Shown here one piece after another: positions 17,307 to 26,333 of a DNA stretch of 64,000 bases; within the stretch, counting starts at the first letter, position 1; each line of letters starts with the position of its first letter. The notes below the pieces were generated by a model. That model had not been told where the DNA came from. It was given only the letters and a program-made list of their open reading frames with translations, and searched no databases. Source of the DNA: Taklimakanibacter lacteus. GTDB taxonomy: Bacteria; Pseudomonadota; Alphaproteobacteria; Rhizobiales; Aestuariivirgaceae. The DNA lies in the NCBI GenBank assembly GCA_003576695.1, contig QOZQ01000017.1, forward strand, positions 1-64,000, read 5' to 3'. The translations under genes and the position numbers were made by a program.

Positions 17307-17843
17307 AAATGGCTCTCGTGCCGTGACTGTTTAACGCCTCAGTTAAAATTCTCTGCAATCCGGTGTCCCGGAAGTGTTTCGATTCCCGAGGATTTAATTC
17401 AATTCCTCCTGTCGGCGTGAACCTATTCGATATGAATCTCTGATTCGCGGGGTCGGTAAGCACCCGGTAATCGGGGGACTCCGGCCATTTCCCTGCCCGC
17501 CTAAAATATTTTCCACGTTCCGGCCCTGAATCAGGCCTGGATTTCTTGGACAGTTTTCCGGTCTCCGCAAAGCATTCCTCGTTCTTTCCTGACGAAGAGG
17601 CCTTTTGTTGCGATTTCGCGACAATGTTTTCCGCAATAGGGAATGTCATCGCGGTAAGGGAATATTAACTACAATAAAACGCAAATAAAATTCTAATATA
17701 CTCAAATATAGATTTGTTAATAGTAAGTTAACCTAAGTATAGTTTTCGCCTCAGATGCGCATATAGTCTCGATCACGCGTCTGAAACTGAAGATGAGAGT
17801 GGACGTAGCAAAAAGTTAATCTCTCAAAACGGCGAGGTGAAAT
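17307..17843. promoter_or_regulatory. AT-rich intergenic region upstream of the glycine-rich protein
   Basis: A 537-bp stretch with no convincing gene. The last 180 bp are strikingly AT-rich for this genome (17660-17760) and include a CtrA-type site at 17717-17733. An inverted repeat TTTAAC/GTTAAA lies at 17330-17347, just after the reductase stop; it is TTAA-N8-TTAA, one base too long for a CtrA box. The base composition shift suggests a strong promoter or acquired DNA. Confidence 0.5.
17717..17733 (+). promoter_or_regulatory. CtrA-type binding site TTAA-N7-TTAACC
   Basis: TTAA TAGTAAG TTAACC matches the CtrA full-site consensus of alphaproteobacteria (TTAA-N7-TTAA, often followed by CC). 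It lies 111 bp before the ATG of the secreted glycine-rich protein, within the AT-rich promoter region, and suggests cell-cycle control of that gene. Confidence 0.6.
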
Positions 17844-18644
17844 ATGAATACGGCAGGAAGAATTAAGATATTGGCGGCGACTGCTTCAATCATTGTGCTG
17901 GCCAGCATGGCTGTCCCGGCTCAGGCCGGCAACAGTGACGGCGGACTTAGTGGCGGCGGCGGGCTCGGCGGGCTCGGTGGCGCGGTCGGCGGCGTGGTCG
18001 GCGGCGTTACCGGAGCCGTCGGGGGCGTCGTGGGCGGCGTGACCGGTGCGGTTGGCGGCGTGGTCGGCGGCGTTACCGGCGGCGGCCTGACTGGCGGTCA
18101 AACGGCCAGCGGCGGTGGCGGCCTTCTGGGCGGCAGCGGTGGCGGCCTTATCAACAACAACAATGGCAAGGGCATTGGCGTGAATGCCGGTGTCGCCAAA
18201 GTGGGCGTCGGCCTCTCCACCAAGAAGGGCCTCAAGATCAAGGTGAAGGCCAATGTGCTCAACGCGGTGAAGGCCAAGGCCGGCGTCGGTTTGCTGAACA
18301 AGAATGGCCAGCTCGTCGGCGTGAAGGCCAAGGCGAATGCTCTTGGACTTAACGTCAAGACGAAGGCCAAGGTTGGCACCAGCGGCGTCAATGTCGGCCT
18401 GTGCGTCGGTAGCTGCAGCAATGGCGGCAGCAATGGCGGCGGTGGCGGTGGCGGTGGCGGCGGTGGCGGCGGCGGCAATGGCGGCGGCAGCAACGGTGGC
18501 ATCGGCAACGAGATTGCCAGCCTGTCGTCCTACGAGCGGCGCCAGCTCAAGAAGAAGTGTGGCTCTGTCCTGAGTTCGCCGGCCAGCTACAGCCGTGACG
18601 CGGTGCAAGTCTGCCGTGTCCTCGCTCAGCTCGCGGGTCTCTAA
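17844..18644 (+). CDS. Secreted glycine-rich repeat protein with conserved C-terminal cysteine module
   Basis: A 266-residue exported protein. Signal peptide (residues 1-28, ending PAQAG) is followed by a Gly/Val repeat region with three exact 11-residue copies of AVGGVVGGVTG (about residues 47-79), a basic Lys/Val/Ala region (about 110-180), a poly-glycine run (about 200-215), and a distinct C-terminal module SSYERRQLKKKCGSVLSSP ending with a second cysteine. The C-terminal module looks structured and could form a disulfide. Function unknown; surface or matrix protein is a guess. A GGCGAGGTG ribosome site lies before the ATG. The gene is monocistronic with its own terminator and an AT-rich, CtrA-box promoter. 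Confidence 0.75.
   Translation: MNTAGRIKILAATASIIVLASMAVPAQAGNSDGGLSGGGGLGGLGGAVGGVVGGVTGAVGGVVGGVTGAVGGVVGGVTGGGLTGGQTASGGGGLLGGSGGGLINNNNGKGIGVNAGVAKVGVGLSTKKGLKIKVKANVLNAVKAKAGVGLLNKNGQLVGVKAKANALGLNVKTKAKVGTSGVNVGLCVGSCSNGGSNGGGGGGGGGGGGGGNGGGSNGGIGNEIASLSSYERRQLKKKCGSVLSSPASYSRDAVQVCRVLAQLAGL
17982..18080 (+). repeat. Three tandem 33-bp coding repeats
   Basis: Three consecutive 33-bp units inside the glycine-rich gene encode the 11-residue unit AVGGVVGGVTG each time. The units differ at synonymous positions, so the protein repeat is being kept while the DNA drifts. Confidence 0.8.
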
Positions 18645-18718
18645 GCGCTTTCCGCTCGGGTCTTCGGACCCTGGCGACACGGAAAACGCTCCGATTTGGA
18701 TCTGAGGTGTGACGCAAG

Positions 18719-18752
18719 CTGCGCGGTTCTTCGGAACCGTGCAGTTTTTTTT
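18719..18752 (+). terminator. Rho-independent terminator after the glycine-rich gene
   Basis: An 11-bp stem CTGCGCGGTTC / GAACCGTGCAG (one G-T pair) closed by the stable tetraloop TTCG and followed by eight T residues. It lies 75 bp after the stop codon. Confidence 0.92.
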
Positions 18753-18940
18753 GGCGGTGCCGCCGGCCTTTGTACTCGCGGTCAGCGTGCAATCGTGGCG
18801 TGCGCCGTCATAAAGGATACGCGCAGTATTAGACTATGGTTATCTTGACCTCGGTTATTGACCGCGGAATCAATAGCGCTCTTGGAAAGCGGCTGCCTGG
18901 GTGTATGCCGGAGCGCAGCCTGTATCACGGGGGAAGCGTG

Positions 18941-19303
18941 ATGCTTACGGTCGAGGTGGTGCTCTACGCCGAAGCGGCGGGGGGCAGGAAGGAGCCGATT
19001 ACCGATATCGGCTATGGCTGTGGCTGCAAGGTTAAGCCGGACGAAGCGTCTGCCTGCGAATGCCGCATCAATTTCTATAACAAATACCCCGTGCGGGCCG
19101 GTGAGACGCGCCGGGCCGATATCTTCTTCCTGACCGGGGAAGACGCCGAAGCCTTCTTCCAGGCCGCCGGCAAGTTCTATTTGTACGAGGCCGGCATTAT
19201 CGGCGAGGCGACGGCTCTCCCGATGCGTGGGCGAGGGCATTTCGGCAAGATCGAATTGGGAGGCAGGCTCCCACGCGAGGAGGCGCGAGCTTCCCGCAAA
19301 TGA
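18941..19303 (+). CDS. Small hypothetical protein with a cysteine-rich motif
   Basis: A 120-residue soluble protein starting MLTVEVVLYAEA; GGGGGAAG 5-12 bases upstream of the ATG at 18941 supports this start over an in-frame ATG at 18836. It contains a compact cysteine motif GYGCGCKVKPDEASACEC (residues about 24-41) and a beta-rich second half (ETRRADIFFLTGEDAEAFF, GKFYLYEAGIIGEA). The overall look recalls small rhizobial proteins distantly related to the third domain of EF-Tu, but this is a weak impression. It is convergent with soxG. Confidence 0.6.
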   Translation: MLTVEVVLYAEAAGGRKEPITDIGYGCGCKVKPDEASACECRINFYNKYPVRAGETRRADIFFLTGEDAEAFFQAAGKFYLYEAGIIGEATALPMRGRGHFGKIELGGRLPREEARASRK

Positions 19304-19342
19304 CAGCCCACCGCATCCGTGCGGCGGGCTTAAGGGAGGCGG

Positions 19343-19954
19343 CTAGACCGCTGGAACCGCTTGCTGCCCGAAAGGCTGGATGGCCGCCACCGCGCGGCCA
19401 TTGGCGAGGAACCATTCCCACGCATAATCCGCATAGGACCGGAACACATAGAGATCGAGGACGTCCGGCCTCTCGCTGACGATGTGGAGGAGGGCTGCGA
19501 TCTCGGCGAAGCGCAGCCGGCGCACCGTTCCGGCCGCATAATCCGGCGACAGGAGGTCGAGCGAGCATCCTTTCAGCAGGACCGAGCGGGCTGCATGGCC
19601 TTCCAGCCGGATGATCGTGCGCATGTCGGAGACATCGACGGCGAAGGAATGGATTTGGGCCAGGGCCTGGCGTAGCGCCGCCAGGAGTTCCTCCGTCCTG
19701 GCCCTGGGGCACAGGATGAGCCACTGGTCGGGCGAGAGCCACAAAGCCTGCACCTCGCCCCAGGCGGCGCTGGTGCGCGGTGCCGTCGGCAGATCGAGGC
19801 CTAGCACATCCTTGGCCGCGGCCATGAACTTGCCGTCGCCGGCATCGCCCCTGAGATCGATCATGCCGCGCGTGGTGAGCTCGCGGATCTCGATCGCGAG
19901 GTCGCCCGGAGCCTCGCGCCCCGTGAGCGCCGTTTCGAGCTGGGCCTCAGACAT
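19343..19954 (-). CDS. soxG: Sarcosine oxidase subunit gamma
   Basis: A 203-residue gamma subunit of heterotetrameric sarcosine oxidase, which oxidatively demethylates sarcosine to glycine with transfer of the methyl carbon to tetrahydrofolate. Family features are WLSPDQWLILCPR, VDVSDMRTIIRLEGHAARSVLLKGCSLDL and the C-terminal 'LYVFRSYADYAWEWF'. The start at 19954 (MSEAQLE) overlaps the end of soxA by 8 bp; an ATG at 19978 would add eight residues. Last gene of soxBDAG. Confidence 0.92.
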   Translation of the reverse strand: MSEAQLETALTGREAPGDLAIEIRELTTRGMIDLRGDAGDGKFMAAAKDVLGLDLPTAPRTSAAWGEVQALWLSPDQWLILCPRARTEELLAALRQALAQIHSFAVDVSDMRTIIRLEGHAARSVLLKGCSLDLLSPDYAAGTVRRLRFAEIAALLHIVSERPDVLDLYVFRSYADYAWEWFLANGRAVAAIQPFGQQAVPAV

Positions 19955-22900
19955 TCTGACGGCTCCCTTCCTTGTCATAGAAGACCGGATCGGTGATCTT
20001 TGCCTTCACCACCTTGTCATCGAGCGGGAAGGAGAGCGTCTCGCCCATGCGGCTGCGGCCATTCTCGATCAGCGCCATGGCGATCGAGTGGTCGAGGGTG
20101 GGAGAGTAGTAGGTCGACGTCACCTGGCCGATCATCTCCATCGGTGGCTTGTCCTTGACGGCCCTCACCGCATAGGCCCCGTCGGGCAGCACGTCCTTCG
20201 GATCCTCGGTCAGGAGGCCGACCAGCTGCTTGCGGCCCGCACTTCTCAGGAAAGACTGCTCGAGCGAACGCTTGCCGATGAAATCCGCCTTCTTCTTCGA
20301 CACCAGCCCGTCGAGCCCGACATCGCCGGGCGTCACCGTGCCGTCGGTCTCATCGCCGATGACGATATAGCCCTTTTCGGCGCGCAGAACGTGCAAGGCT
20401 TCGGTGCCATAGGCCTCGATACCGAATTCAGCACCGGCGGAAAGGATCGCATCCCACAGGCCGCGTCCGAGATTGGCCGGCGTCGCCACTTCATAGGAAA
20501 GTTCGCCCGAGAAGCTGATGCGGTAGATGCGCACCGGATGGGAGCCGAGCTTGCCTTGCTTCATCGCCATATGCGCGAAGCCCTCGGCCGAGATATCGAA
20601 ATCGGGGCCGAGCTTGGACAGCACCTCGCGCGCCTTGGGTCCGGCAATGGCGAACTGCGCCCATTGCTCGGTGACCGGCGTCACGAACACTTTGTACTGC
20701 GTCCACTCCGTCTGCAGCCATTCTTCGAGCCAGGCCGCGATCCGGTCGGCGCCGCCCGATGTCGTATGCATCAGGAAGTGATCGTCGCCGAGGCGCACGG
20801 TGACGCCGTCATCGATGAGGAAGCCGAGCTCGTTCATCATGAGCCCATAGCGGCAGCGTCCGACCTTCAGCGTCGAGAACATGTTGGTATAGACGCGGTC
20901 GAGGAACTCCGCCGCATCCGGACCCTTGATCTCGATCTTGCCGAGCGTCGAGGCATCGAGCAGCCCGACCTTGTTGCGCACGGCGAGGATCTCACGGTTG
21001 ATCGACTGGTGCTTGTCTTCGCCGGCGCGCGGATAAGTGTAAGCGCGCCGCCACTGGCCGACTGGCTCGAAGACGGCGTTCTGCGCCTTGTGCCAGCGGA
21101 AGATCGGCGTGCGGCGCACGGGAAGGAACAGGTTCTTGGTGAGCGAGCCCGCGATCGAGCCGAAGGAGAAGGGCGTGTAAGGCGGCCGGAAGGTGGTGAT
21201 GCCGATTTCGGGGATCGTCTTGCCGGTCGCTTCGGCGAGCACGCCGAGCCCGTTGAGATTGGACGTCTTGCCCTGATCGGTCGCCATGCCGAAGGTCGTA
21301 TAGCGCTTGGTATGCTCGACCGATTCATAGCCCTCGCGCTGGGCGAGCTCGAGATCTGCAGCCGTCACATCGTTCTGGAAATCGATGAAGTGCTTGTTGC
21401 CTTCATTGTATTTGCCGGTGGCGGGCGAGAACCAGATCGGCTCCAGCGGCCTCTGCGGCGCGGACTCGGCCTTGGACCGGCCCGCTTTGGGCTCGCCATC
21501 CTTTACCGCCGCTTCGCCCGCGGCATAGCCCTCGGCAAGGGCGGCTGCGAGATCCATCGTGCCATTGGCGGCACCCACCGCCTGGATGCGGTCGTGATGC
21601 TTGCCGGGCCGGTAGCTCTGCAGCCCGCTGTCGAAAGTGAGTTTGCCGCCATTGTGGCACCACAGATTGACCACCGGATTGAAGCCGCCCGACATGGCGA
21701 TGAAATCGCACGCGAGCCGGCTTTCATTGACGACGCGGCCCTGGCCCTTGCGCCAGGGCGCGATCTTGACGCCGCTGAGGCTCAAGCCGCCATAGCCGCT
21801 CTCGACACCGGCGATCGCATGGCCCGGAATGATCTCGATGCCGGCATTGCGCGCATCGCGCGCCGCGGCGCTGTCGGTTCCCTGGCGCACATCGATGATG
21901 CCGGCGACGGCGACGCCCGCCCGCTTGAGCGAAAGGGCCGTCAGATAGGCATCGTCATTATTGGTGAAAACCACGCCCTTCATGCCGGGCGCCACGCCAT
22001 GGCGCTCGACGAGGCCGCGCGCCGCCGTGGCGAGCATGATGCCCGGCCGGTCATTATTGGCGAAGGCGATCGGCCGTTCCAGCGCTCCGGTGGCGAGGAT
22101 GACGTGCTTCGCGCGCACCTTCCACAAGCGATGCCGTGGCGTGCCCCTGGCGAGGCCCTCGGGGTCGTGGTCGCTCACCCGCTCGAACAGCATGAGGTGA
22201 TTGTGGTGCCAGTGGCCGACGGCCGTGGTGCGCGTCATCACATGGACATTGCCGGCTTCGGCGAGGAGTTTGGCGCGGGTGTGCACCCAGTCGAGCTGCG
22301 GCGCGCCATCGATCGTGCCGGCGGAAAGATCGGCGACGCCGCCGAAACGCGGGGTCTCATCGCAGATGATGACGCGGGCGCCGGCGGCCTGCGCCGCTTC
22401 GGCGGCGGCGAGCCCGGCAATGCCGGCGCCGATGACCAGCACGTCGCAATGCGCGTGCATATGCTCATAGGTGTCGGGATCGCTTCCGGCGGGCGCCTTG
22501 CCGAGACCGGCGGCGCGGCGGATCATCGGCTCATAGACATGCTTCCAGAAGGCCTGCGGCCACATGAAGGTCTTGTAGTAGAAGCCGCCGGGAATGAAGC
22601 GCGAGAGCTTGCTGTTGAGCGCGCCGATATCGAAATTGAGCGACGGCCAGCGGTTCTGGCTTTGGGCGATAAGCCCGTCATGCAGCTCGACCTGGGGGGC
22701 GCGCAGATTGGGCTCGTGGCGCGGACCTTCGCCGATGCCGACCAGCGCATTCATCTCTTCCGAGCCGAGGCCGACGACGCCGCGCGGGCGATGATACTTG
22801 AAGCTGCGGCCGAAGACGCGCTGGCCATTGGCGAGCACGGCCGAGGCGACCGTGTCGCCGGCAAAGCCCGTCATGCTTTGCCCATCGAAGGTAAAGCTCA

Positions 22901-22961
22901 CCTTCTTCGAACGGTCGATCAGGCGGCCACCTTGCGCCAGGCGATAGGGCTTGCCGCTCAT
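19947..22961 (-). CDS. soxA: Sarcosine oxidase subunit alpha
   Basis: A 1004-residue alpha subunit, the normal size. The N-terminus (1-100) is the 2Fe-2S-like fold seen in SoxA (FTFDGQSMTGFAGDTVASAVLANG). A FAD/NAD-binding domain follows with VIGAGIAGLAAAEAAQAAG at about residue 172. The C-terminal 380 residues form the folate-binding aminomethyltransferase (T-protein) domain, including REILAVRNKVGLLDASTLGK and SGELSYEVATP. This domain captures the demethylated carbon as methylene-THF. Start 22961 overlaps the soxD stop (ATGA); it is preferred over an upstream in-frame ATG at 23024 inside soxD. Confidence 0.95.
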   Translation of the reverse strand: MSGKPYRLAQGGRLIDRSKKVSFTFDGQSMTGFAGDTVASAVLANGQRVFGRSFKYHRPRGVVGLGSEEMNALVGIGEGPRHEPNLRAPQVELHDGLIAQSQNRWPSLNFDIGALNSKLSRFIPGGFYYKTFMWPQAFWKHVYEPMIRRAAGLGKAPAGSDPDTYEHMHAHCDVLVIGAGIAGLAAAEAAQAAGARVIICDETPRFGGVADLSAGTIDGAPQLDWVHTRAKLLAEAGNVHVMTRTTAVGHWHHNHLMLFERVSDHDPEGLARGTPRHRLWKVRAKHVILATGALERPIAFANNDRPGIMLATAARGLVERHGVAPGMKGVVFTNNDDAYLTALSLKRAGVAVAGIIDVRQGTDSAAARDARNAGIEIIPGHAIAGVESGYGGLSLSGVKIAPWRKGQGRVVNESRLACDFIAMSGGFNPVVNLWCHNGGKLTFDSGLQSYRPGKHHDRIQAVGAANGTMDLAAALAEGYAAGEAAVKDGEPKAGRSKAESAPQRPLEPIWFSPATGKYNEGNKHFIDFQNDVTAADLELAQREGYESVEHTKRYTTFGMATDQGKTSNLNGLGVLAEATGKTIPEIGITTFRPPYTPFSFGSIAGSLTKNLFLPVRRTPIFRWHKAQNAVFEPVGQWRRAYTYPRAGEDKHQSINREILAVRNKVGLLDASTLGKIEIKGPDAAEFLDRVYTNMFSTLKVGRCRYGLMMNELGFLIDDGVTVRLGDDHFLMHTTSGGADRIAAWLEEWLQTEWTQYKVFVTPVTEQWAQFAIAGPKAREVLSKLGPDFDISAEGFAHMAMKQGKLGSHPVRIYRISFSGELSYEVATPANLGRGLWDAILSAGAEFGIEAYGTEALHVLRAEKGYIVIGDETDGTVTPGDVGLDGLVSKKKADFIGKRSLEQSFLRSAGRKQLVGLLTEDPKDVLPDGAYAVRAVKDKPPMEMIGQVTSTYYSPTLDHSIAMALIENGRSRMGETLSFPLDDKVVKAKITDPVFYDKEGSRQNV

Positions 22962-23329
22962 GATGACTTTCCTTTGCGCGAGGGCTTCGCCGCGTCGAGC
23001 TTGTCCTTGAAGAACGCCGCCCATTCCCCGCTTGCCGCTTCCATCAATTCGCGCGGCGGCAGTTCGGTGATGCCGTAAGTGGCCTTGAAATCCATGGTCA
23101 CCGTATCACGCACCGCATGGAACCACTTGCCGCAGCCGCGGTCGCAGCGCCAGCGCTCGAAATGCAGCCCCTTGGGATTGCGGCGCATGAAGAGATAGTC
23201 GCGCTGCGCCGCATCGCTGACCGTCGTGGGATCCTGCGTGGCCGGGCGCCTGATATGCGCCTCGCCGCCATAATGGAAATCCGTCTCGTCGCCCTCGGCG
23301 CCGCAGACCGGGCAGTGAACGATCAGCAT
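22958..23329 (-). CDS. soxD: Sarcosine oxidase subunit delta
   Basis: A 123-residue delta subunit that binds zinc and bridges the large subunits. The metal-binding pattern is present: CPVCGAEGDETDFHYGGE near the N-terminus with two cysteines and a histidine, and CDRGCGKWFHAVRDT further on. The protein is slightly longer than average, with a charged C-terminal tail. It is translationally coupled to soxA and 28 bp downstream of soxB. Confidence 0.93.
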   Translation of the reverse strand: MLIVHCPVCGAEGDETDFHYGGEAHIRRPATQDPTTVSDAAQRDYLFMRRNPKGLHFERWRCDRGCGKWFHAVRDTVTMDFKATYGITELPPRELMEAASGEWAAFFKDKLDAAKPSRKGKSS

Positions 23330-23357
23330 GGGCGCTGGCTCCTCAGGGTTGTCGTCA

Positions 23358-24611
23358 TCAATGCGCCACCGCCGCCGCGACGCTTTCGTCGATCAGGCGG
23401 CCCTCGATGAAGCGGTTGAGGCCGAAGGGCTCGGCGATCGGATGCGGGCGGTCGTTGGCGATCGTATCGGCGAAGACGAAGCCCGAGCCCGGTATGGACT
23501 TGAAGCCGCCGGTGCCCCAGCCGCAATTGACATAAAGGCCTTCCACATCGGTCTTGCCGATGATCGGCGAGCGGTCGCCCGTCATGTCGACGATACCGCC
23601 CCACATGCGCAGCATCCGCAAGCGCGAGATGATCGGGAAGGTCTCGACCAGCGCCGTCACGGTGTGCTCGAGCGCCGGGAAAGAGCCGCGCTGCGAATAA
23701 TTGTTGTAGGGATCGGTGCCGCCGCCCACCACCAGCTCACCCTTGTCGGACTGGCTGAGATAGCCATGGACGGTATTGGCCATCACCACGCAGTCGAGCA
23801 CCGGCTTGATCGGCTCGGACACCAGCGCCTGCAGGCAGAGACTCTCGATCGGCAGCCGCAAGCCCGCCGTCTGCACGATGGTCGAGACATGGCCCGCGGT
23901 CACCACGCCGATCTTCTTCGTCTTGATGAAGCCCTTGGACGTCTCGATGCCGGCCACCTTGCCGCCATCGCGGCGGATGGAGAGGACTTCGCAATTCTGG
24001 ATGATGTCGACGCCGAGGCTGTCGGCGCCCCTGGCATAGCCCCAGGCAACCGCATCATGCCGGCCGGTGCCGCCCCGCGGCTGATAATAGGCGCCGAGGA
24101 TCGGGTAGCGGCAATTGGGGTCGTCATTGATGATGGGGGCGATCTTCTTCACTTCTTCGGCTGAGATCATCCGGCAATCGAGCCCGGCCAGCCGGTTGGC
24201 ATGGGCGGTGCGCTTGAAGGCGCGGAACTCATGCTCGGTCTGGCACAGCATCATCACGCCGCGCGGCGAGAACATCACATTGAAATTGAGGTCGCGCGAC
24301 AGGTCCTCATAGAGCGAGCGGGCGAGCTCGTAGATGGCGATCGAGGGATCCTGCAGATAGTTCGAGCGGATGATGGTGGTGTTGCGCCCGGTATTGCCGC
24401 CGCCGAGCCAGCCCTTCTCGACCACCGCGATATTGGCGAGCTTGTGGTTCTTGGCCAGGTAATAGGCGGTGGCGAGGCCGTGGCCGCCGGCGCCCACGAT
24501 CACCGCGTCATATTCGGATTTGGGCGCCGGGCTGCGCCAGGCGCGCTCCCAGTCCTTGTGGTAATTCATCGCGTTGCGCGCGAGGGAAAAGATCGAATAG
24601 CGGGACTTCAT
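23358..24611 (-). CDS. soxB: Sarcosine oxidase subunit beta
   Basis: A 417-residue flavoprotein subunit that carries out the amine oxidation. The FAD dinucleotide-binding motif is GAGGHGLATAYYLAK (residues about 41-55), followed by VVEKGWLGGGNTGRNTTIIRSNY, in which the family binds FAD and covalent FMN at the subunit interface. The C-terminal CGWGTGGFKSIPGSG is also conserved. First gene of the minus-strand operon soxBDAG, divergent from ccmI with 154 bp between. Heterotetrameric enzyme is clear from the full gene set. Confidence 0.95.
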   Translation of the reverse strand: MKSRYSIFSLARNAMNYHKDWERAWRSPAPKSEYDAVIVGAGGHGLATAYYLAKNHKLANIAVVEKGWLGGGNTGRNTTIIRSNYLQDPSIAIYELARSLYEDLSRDLNFNVMFSPRGVMMLCQTEHEFRAFKRTAHANRLAGLDCRMISAEEVKKIAPIINDDPNCRYPILGAYYQPRGGTGRHDAVAWGYARGADSLGVDIIQNCEVLSIRRDGGKVAGIETSKGFIKTKKIGVVTAGHVSTIVQTAGLRLPIESLCLQALVSEPIKPVLDCVVMANTVHGYLSQSDKGELVVGGGTDPYNNYSQRGSFPALEHTVTALVETFPIISRLRMLRMWGGIVDMTGDRSPIIGKTDVEGLYVNCGWGTGGFKSIPGSGFVFADTIANDRPHPIAEPFGLNRFIEGRLIDESVAAAVAH

Positions 24612-24765
24612 GCCACCCCTCTGAGTGATGCCCGCTCTTTATCAAATGGGACATGGGGGCTCCACCGGTTTCCGACGCCCCATTGCTGCCATGCGACAAT
24701 GCGACGGACCCTTTTGCGAGCCCGGGATATTAGTATCGAGGCGACCACCGGAACTCCCATTGAGC
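24612..24765. promoter_or_regulatory. Divergent promoter region soxB / ccmI
   Basis: A 154-bp region that must hold promoters for both the sarcosine oxidase operon (minus) and the cytochrome c maturation operon (plus). No clear operator or -35/-10 pair was identified by eye. Confidence 0.45.
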
Positions 24766-25860
24766 ATGTTGAATTTCCTGATTTTTGCGGTACTTGCGGC
24801 GGGCGTCGTGCTGGGCGTCTGCTGGCCCGTGCTGAAGGGCAGCACGGCGGGGCCGCGCCGTGCCGACTATGATGAGGTGGTGTTTCGCGACCAGTTGGCG
24901 GAGCTCGAGCGCGACCGCGCCCGCGGCCTGATCGCCGAGGCCGAGGCCAAGGCCGCCCGCAACGAGATCGCCCGCCGGCTCATCGCGGCGGATCGCGACA
25001 GTCCGGCGGCCGGGGCGCGGGCCTCCGGCAGATGGGCGGCCGTCGCGGCTGCTGCTTTCATTCCGATCTCTGCGCTGGCGCTTTATCTGGCGCTGGGCGC
25101 CCCGGGGCAGCCCGATATGCCGCTCCGGGAGCGGCTTGCCAATGCCGTCGCCAATAATGACGTCCAGGCCCTGATGGCCAGGGCCGAGGCGCATCTGGCC
25201 GAGAAGCCCGACGATCTGCGTGGCTGGGAGGTCGTGGCCCCCATTTACCGCAGCGCCGAACGTTACGCCGATGCGGCCAGGGCCTATCAAAATATCCTGC
25301 GTCTCAAGGGACCTGATGCCGGCACCTATGCCGACCTTGGCGAGATGCTGGTGATCGCCAATGCGGGCCTCGTCCCCAAGGAGGCGGCCCAGGCCTTCGC
25401 CGAGGCGCTGAGGCTCGACGCCCGCTCGCCCAAGGCCCGCTTCTATGCCGGCCTCGCCCTCAAGCAGGACGGCAAGCGGGCCGAGGCGCTGACACTCTGG
25501 CAAGGGCTGCTTGCCGATACCGGGCCCGATGATTCCTGGCGCGGCGTGCTCGAAGCGCAGATCGCGTCCTTGTCTCCGGGCGCCCCGGTATTGTCGGACG
25601 AGCAGGTCGCGGCGGCCCAGTCGATGACCGGCGAGGATCGCGAAAATATGATCCGCGGCATGGTTGACGGTCTGGAGGAGCGGCTTAAATCGGCCCCGGC
25701 CGATCTCGAAGGCTGGCAGCGCCTGATCAAGGCGCGCGCCGTCCTCGGGGAAATCGACAAGGCGCGCGCGGCCTATGGCCGGGCGAGAGAGCAGTTCAAG
25801 GCCGACACTGCGGCGATGGCCGCTCTCTCGCAAGCGGCGAAGGAGCTCGGTATCGAATAA
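24766..25860 (+). CDS. ccmI: c-type cytochrome biogenesis protein CcmI (CycH)
   Basis: A 364-residue apocytochrome c chaperone of the System I haem-attachment machinery. Two N-terminal membrane segments (about 3-20 and 86-106) flank a cytoplasmic coil ([28 protein letters not shown]), and the periplasmic part carries TPR repeats ([50 protein letters not shown]). This is the rhizobial CycH arrangement. Start 24766 begins directly with the first membrane segment. The stop codon overlaps the ccmE ATG by one base, so the operon is tightly packed. Confidence 0.92.
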   Translation: MLNFLIFAVLAAGVVLGVCWPVLKGSTAGPRRADYDEVVFRDQLAELERDRARGLIAEAEAKAARNEIARRLIAADRDSPAAGARASGRWAAVAAAAFIPISALALYLALGAPGQPDMPLRERLANAVANNDVQALMARAEAHLAEKPDDLRGWEVVAPIYRSAERYADAARAYQNILRLKGPDAGTYADLGEMLVIANAGLVPKEAAQAFAEALRLDARSPKARFYAGLALKQDGKRAEALTLWQGLLADTGPDDSWRGVLEAQIASLSPGAPVLSDEQVAAAQSMTGEDRENMIRGMVDGLEERLKSAPADLEGWQRLIKARAVLGEIDKARAAYGRAREQFKADTAAMAALSQAAKELGIE

Positions 25861-26333
25861 TGGCGATGATGATGACCTCACGCACGACCCGAAAGCAGAA
25901 GCGCGCCGCGCTCATCCTGGCCGGCCTTGCTTTGCTCGGCATTGCCGCGGGGCTCGTGCTTTATGCGCTCAAGGACACGATCGTCTTCTTCTACACGCCG
26001 AGCGAACTCGCCGAAAAGAATGTGCAGGCCGGCCAGCGCTTTCGCTTGGGCGGACTGGTCGAGATCGGCAGCATCGTCAAGGGCGGGGGCATGGCCGTGC
26101 GTTTCGATGTCACCGATACGATCAAGACGATCACCGTGAGCTACCAGGGCCAGCTTCCCGATCTCTTCCGCGAAGGCCAGGGTGTCGTCGCCGAAGGCAA
26201 GCTCGACGCATCGGGCAACTTCATCGCCGATACCGTGCTCGCCAAGCATGACGAGACCTACATGCCGAAGGACGTCGCCGACCGTCTGAAGGAGAAGGGT
26301 GTGTGGAAGGAAGGCAAGGAGGCGAGCCCTTGA
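25860..26333 (+). CDS. ccmE: Cytochrome c maturation protein CcmE (haem chaperone)
   Basis: A 157-residue periplasmic haem chaperone anchored by one N-terminal membrane segment (about 19-37). The OB-fold domain has [23 protein letters not shown], and the covalent haem-binding histidine is in [10 protein letters not shown], the exact family motif. Several ATGs cluster at the start (25860, 25866, 25869, 25872), so the first residue is uncertain. Its stop codon is inside the ccmF start region. Confidence 0.95.
   Translation: MAMMMTSRTTRKQKRAALILAGLALLGIAAGLVLYALKDTIVFFYTPSELAEKNVQAGQRFRLGGLVEIGSIVKGGGMAVRFDVTDTIKTITVSYQGQLPDLFREGQGVVAEGKLDASGNFIADTVLAKHDETYMPKDVADRLKEKGVWKEGKEASP

Noticed and set aside
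17331-17346. Second CtrA-like site TTAA-N8-TTAA after the reductase gene
   Set aside because: The spacer is eight bases and not seven, and the position is just downstream of a stop codon, not close to a start.
18098-18508. Minus-strand proline-rich frame opposite the glycine-rich gene
   Set aside because: Poly-proline is simply the complement of GGC/GGT glycine codons; the plus frame has signal peptide, promoter and terminator.
17300-19340. Mobile genetic element boundaries around the glycine-rich gene and its neighbour
   Set aside because: Composition shifts, but no transposase, integrase, tRNA target or flanking repeat was found.
19611-23078. A 1155-codon plus-strand frame opposite soxA
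   Set aside because: soxA and soxG on the minus strand have full family motifs; the plus frame has shadow composition and no recognisable domain.
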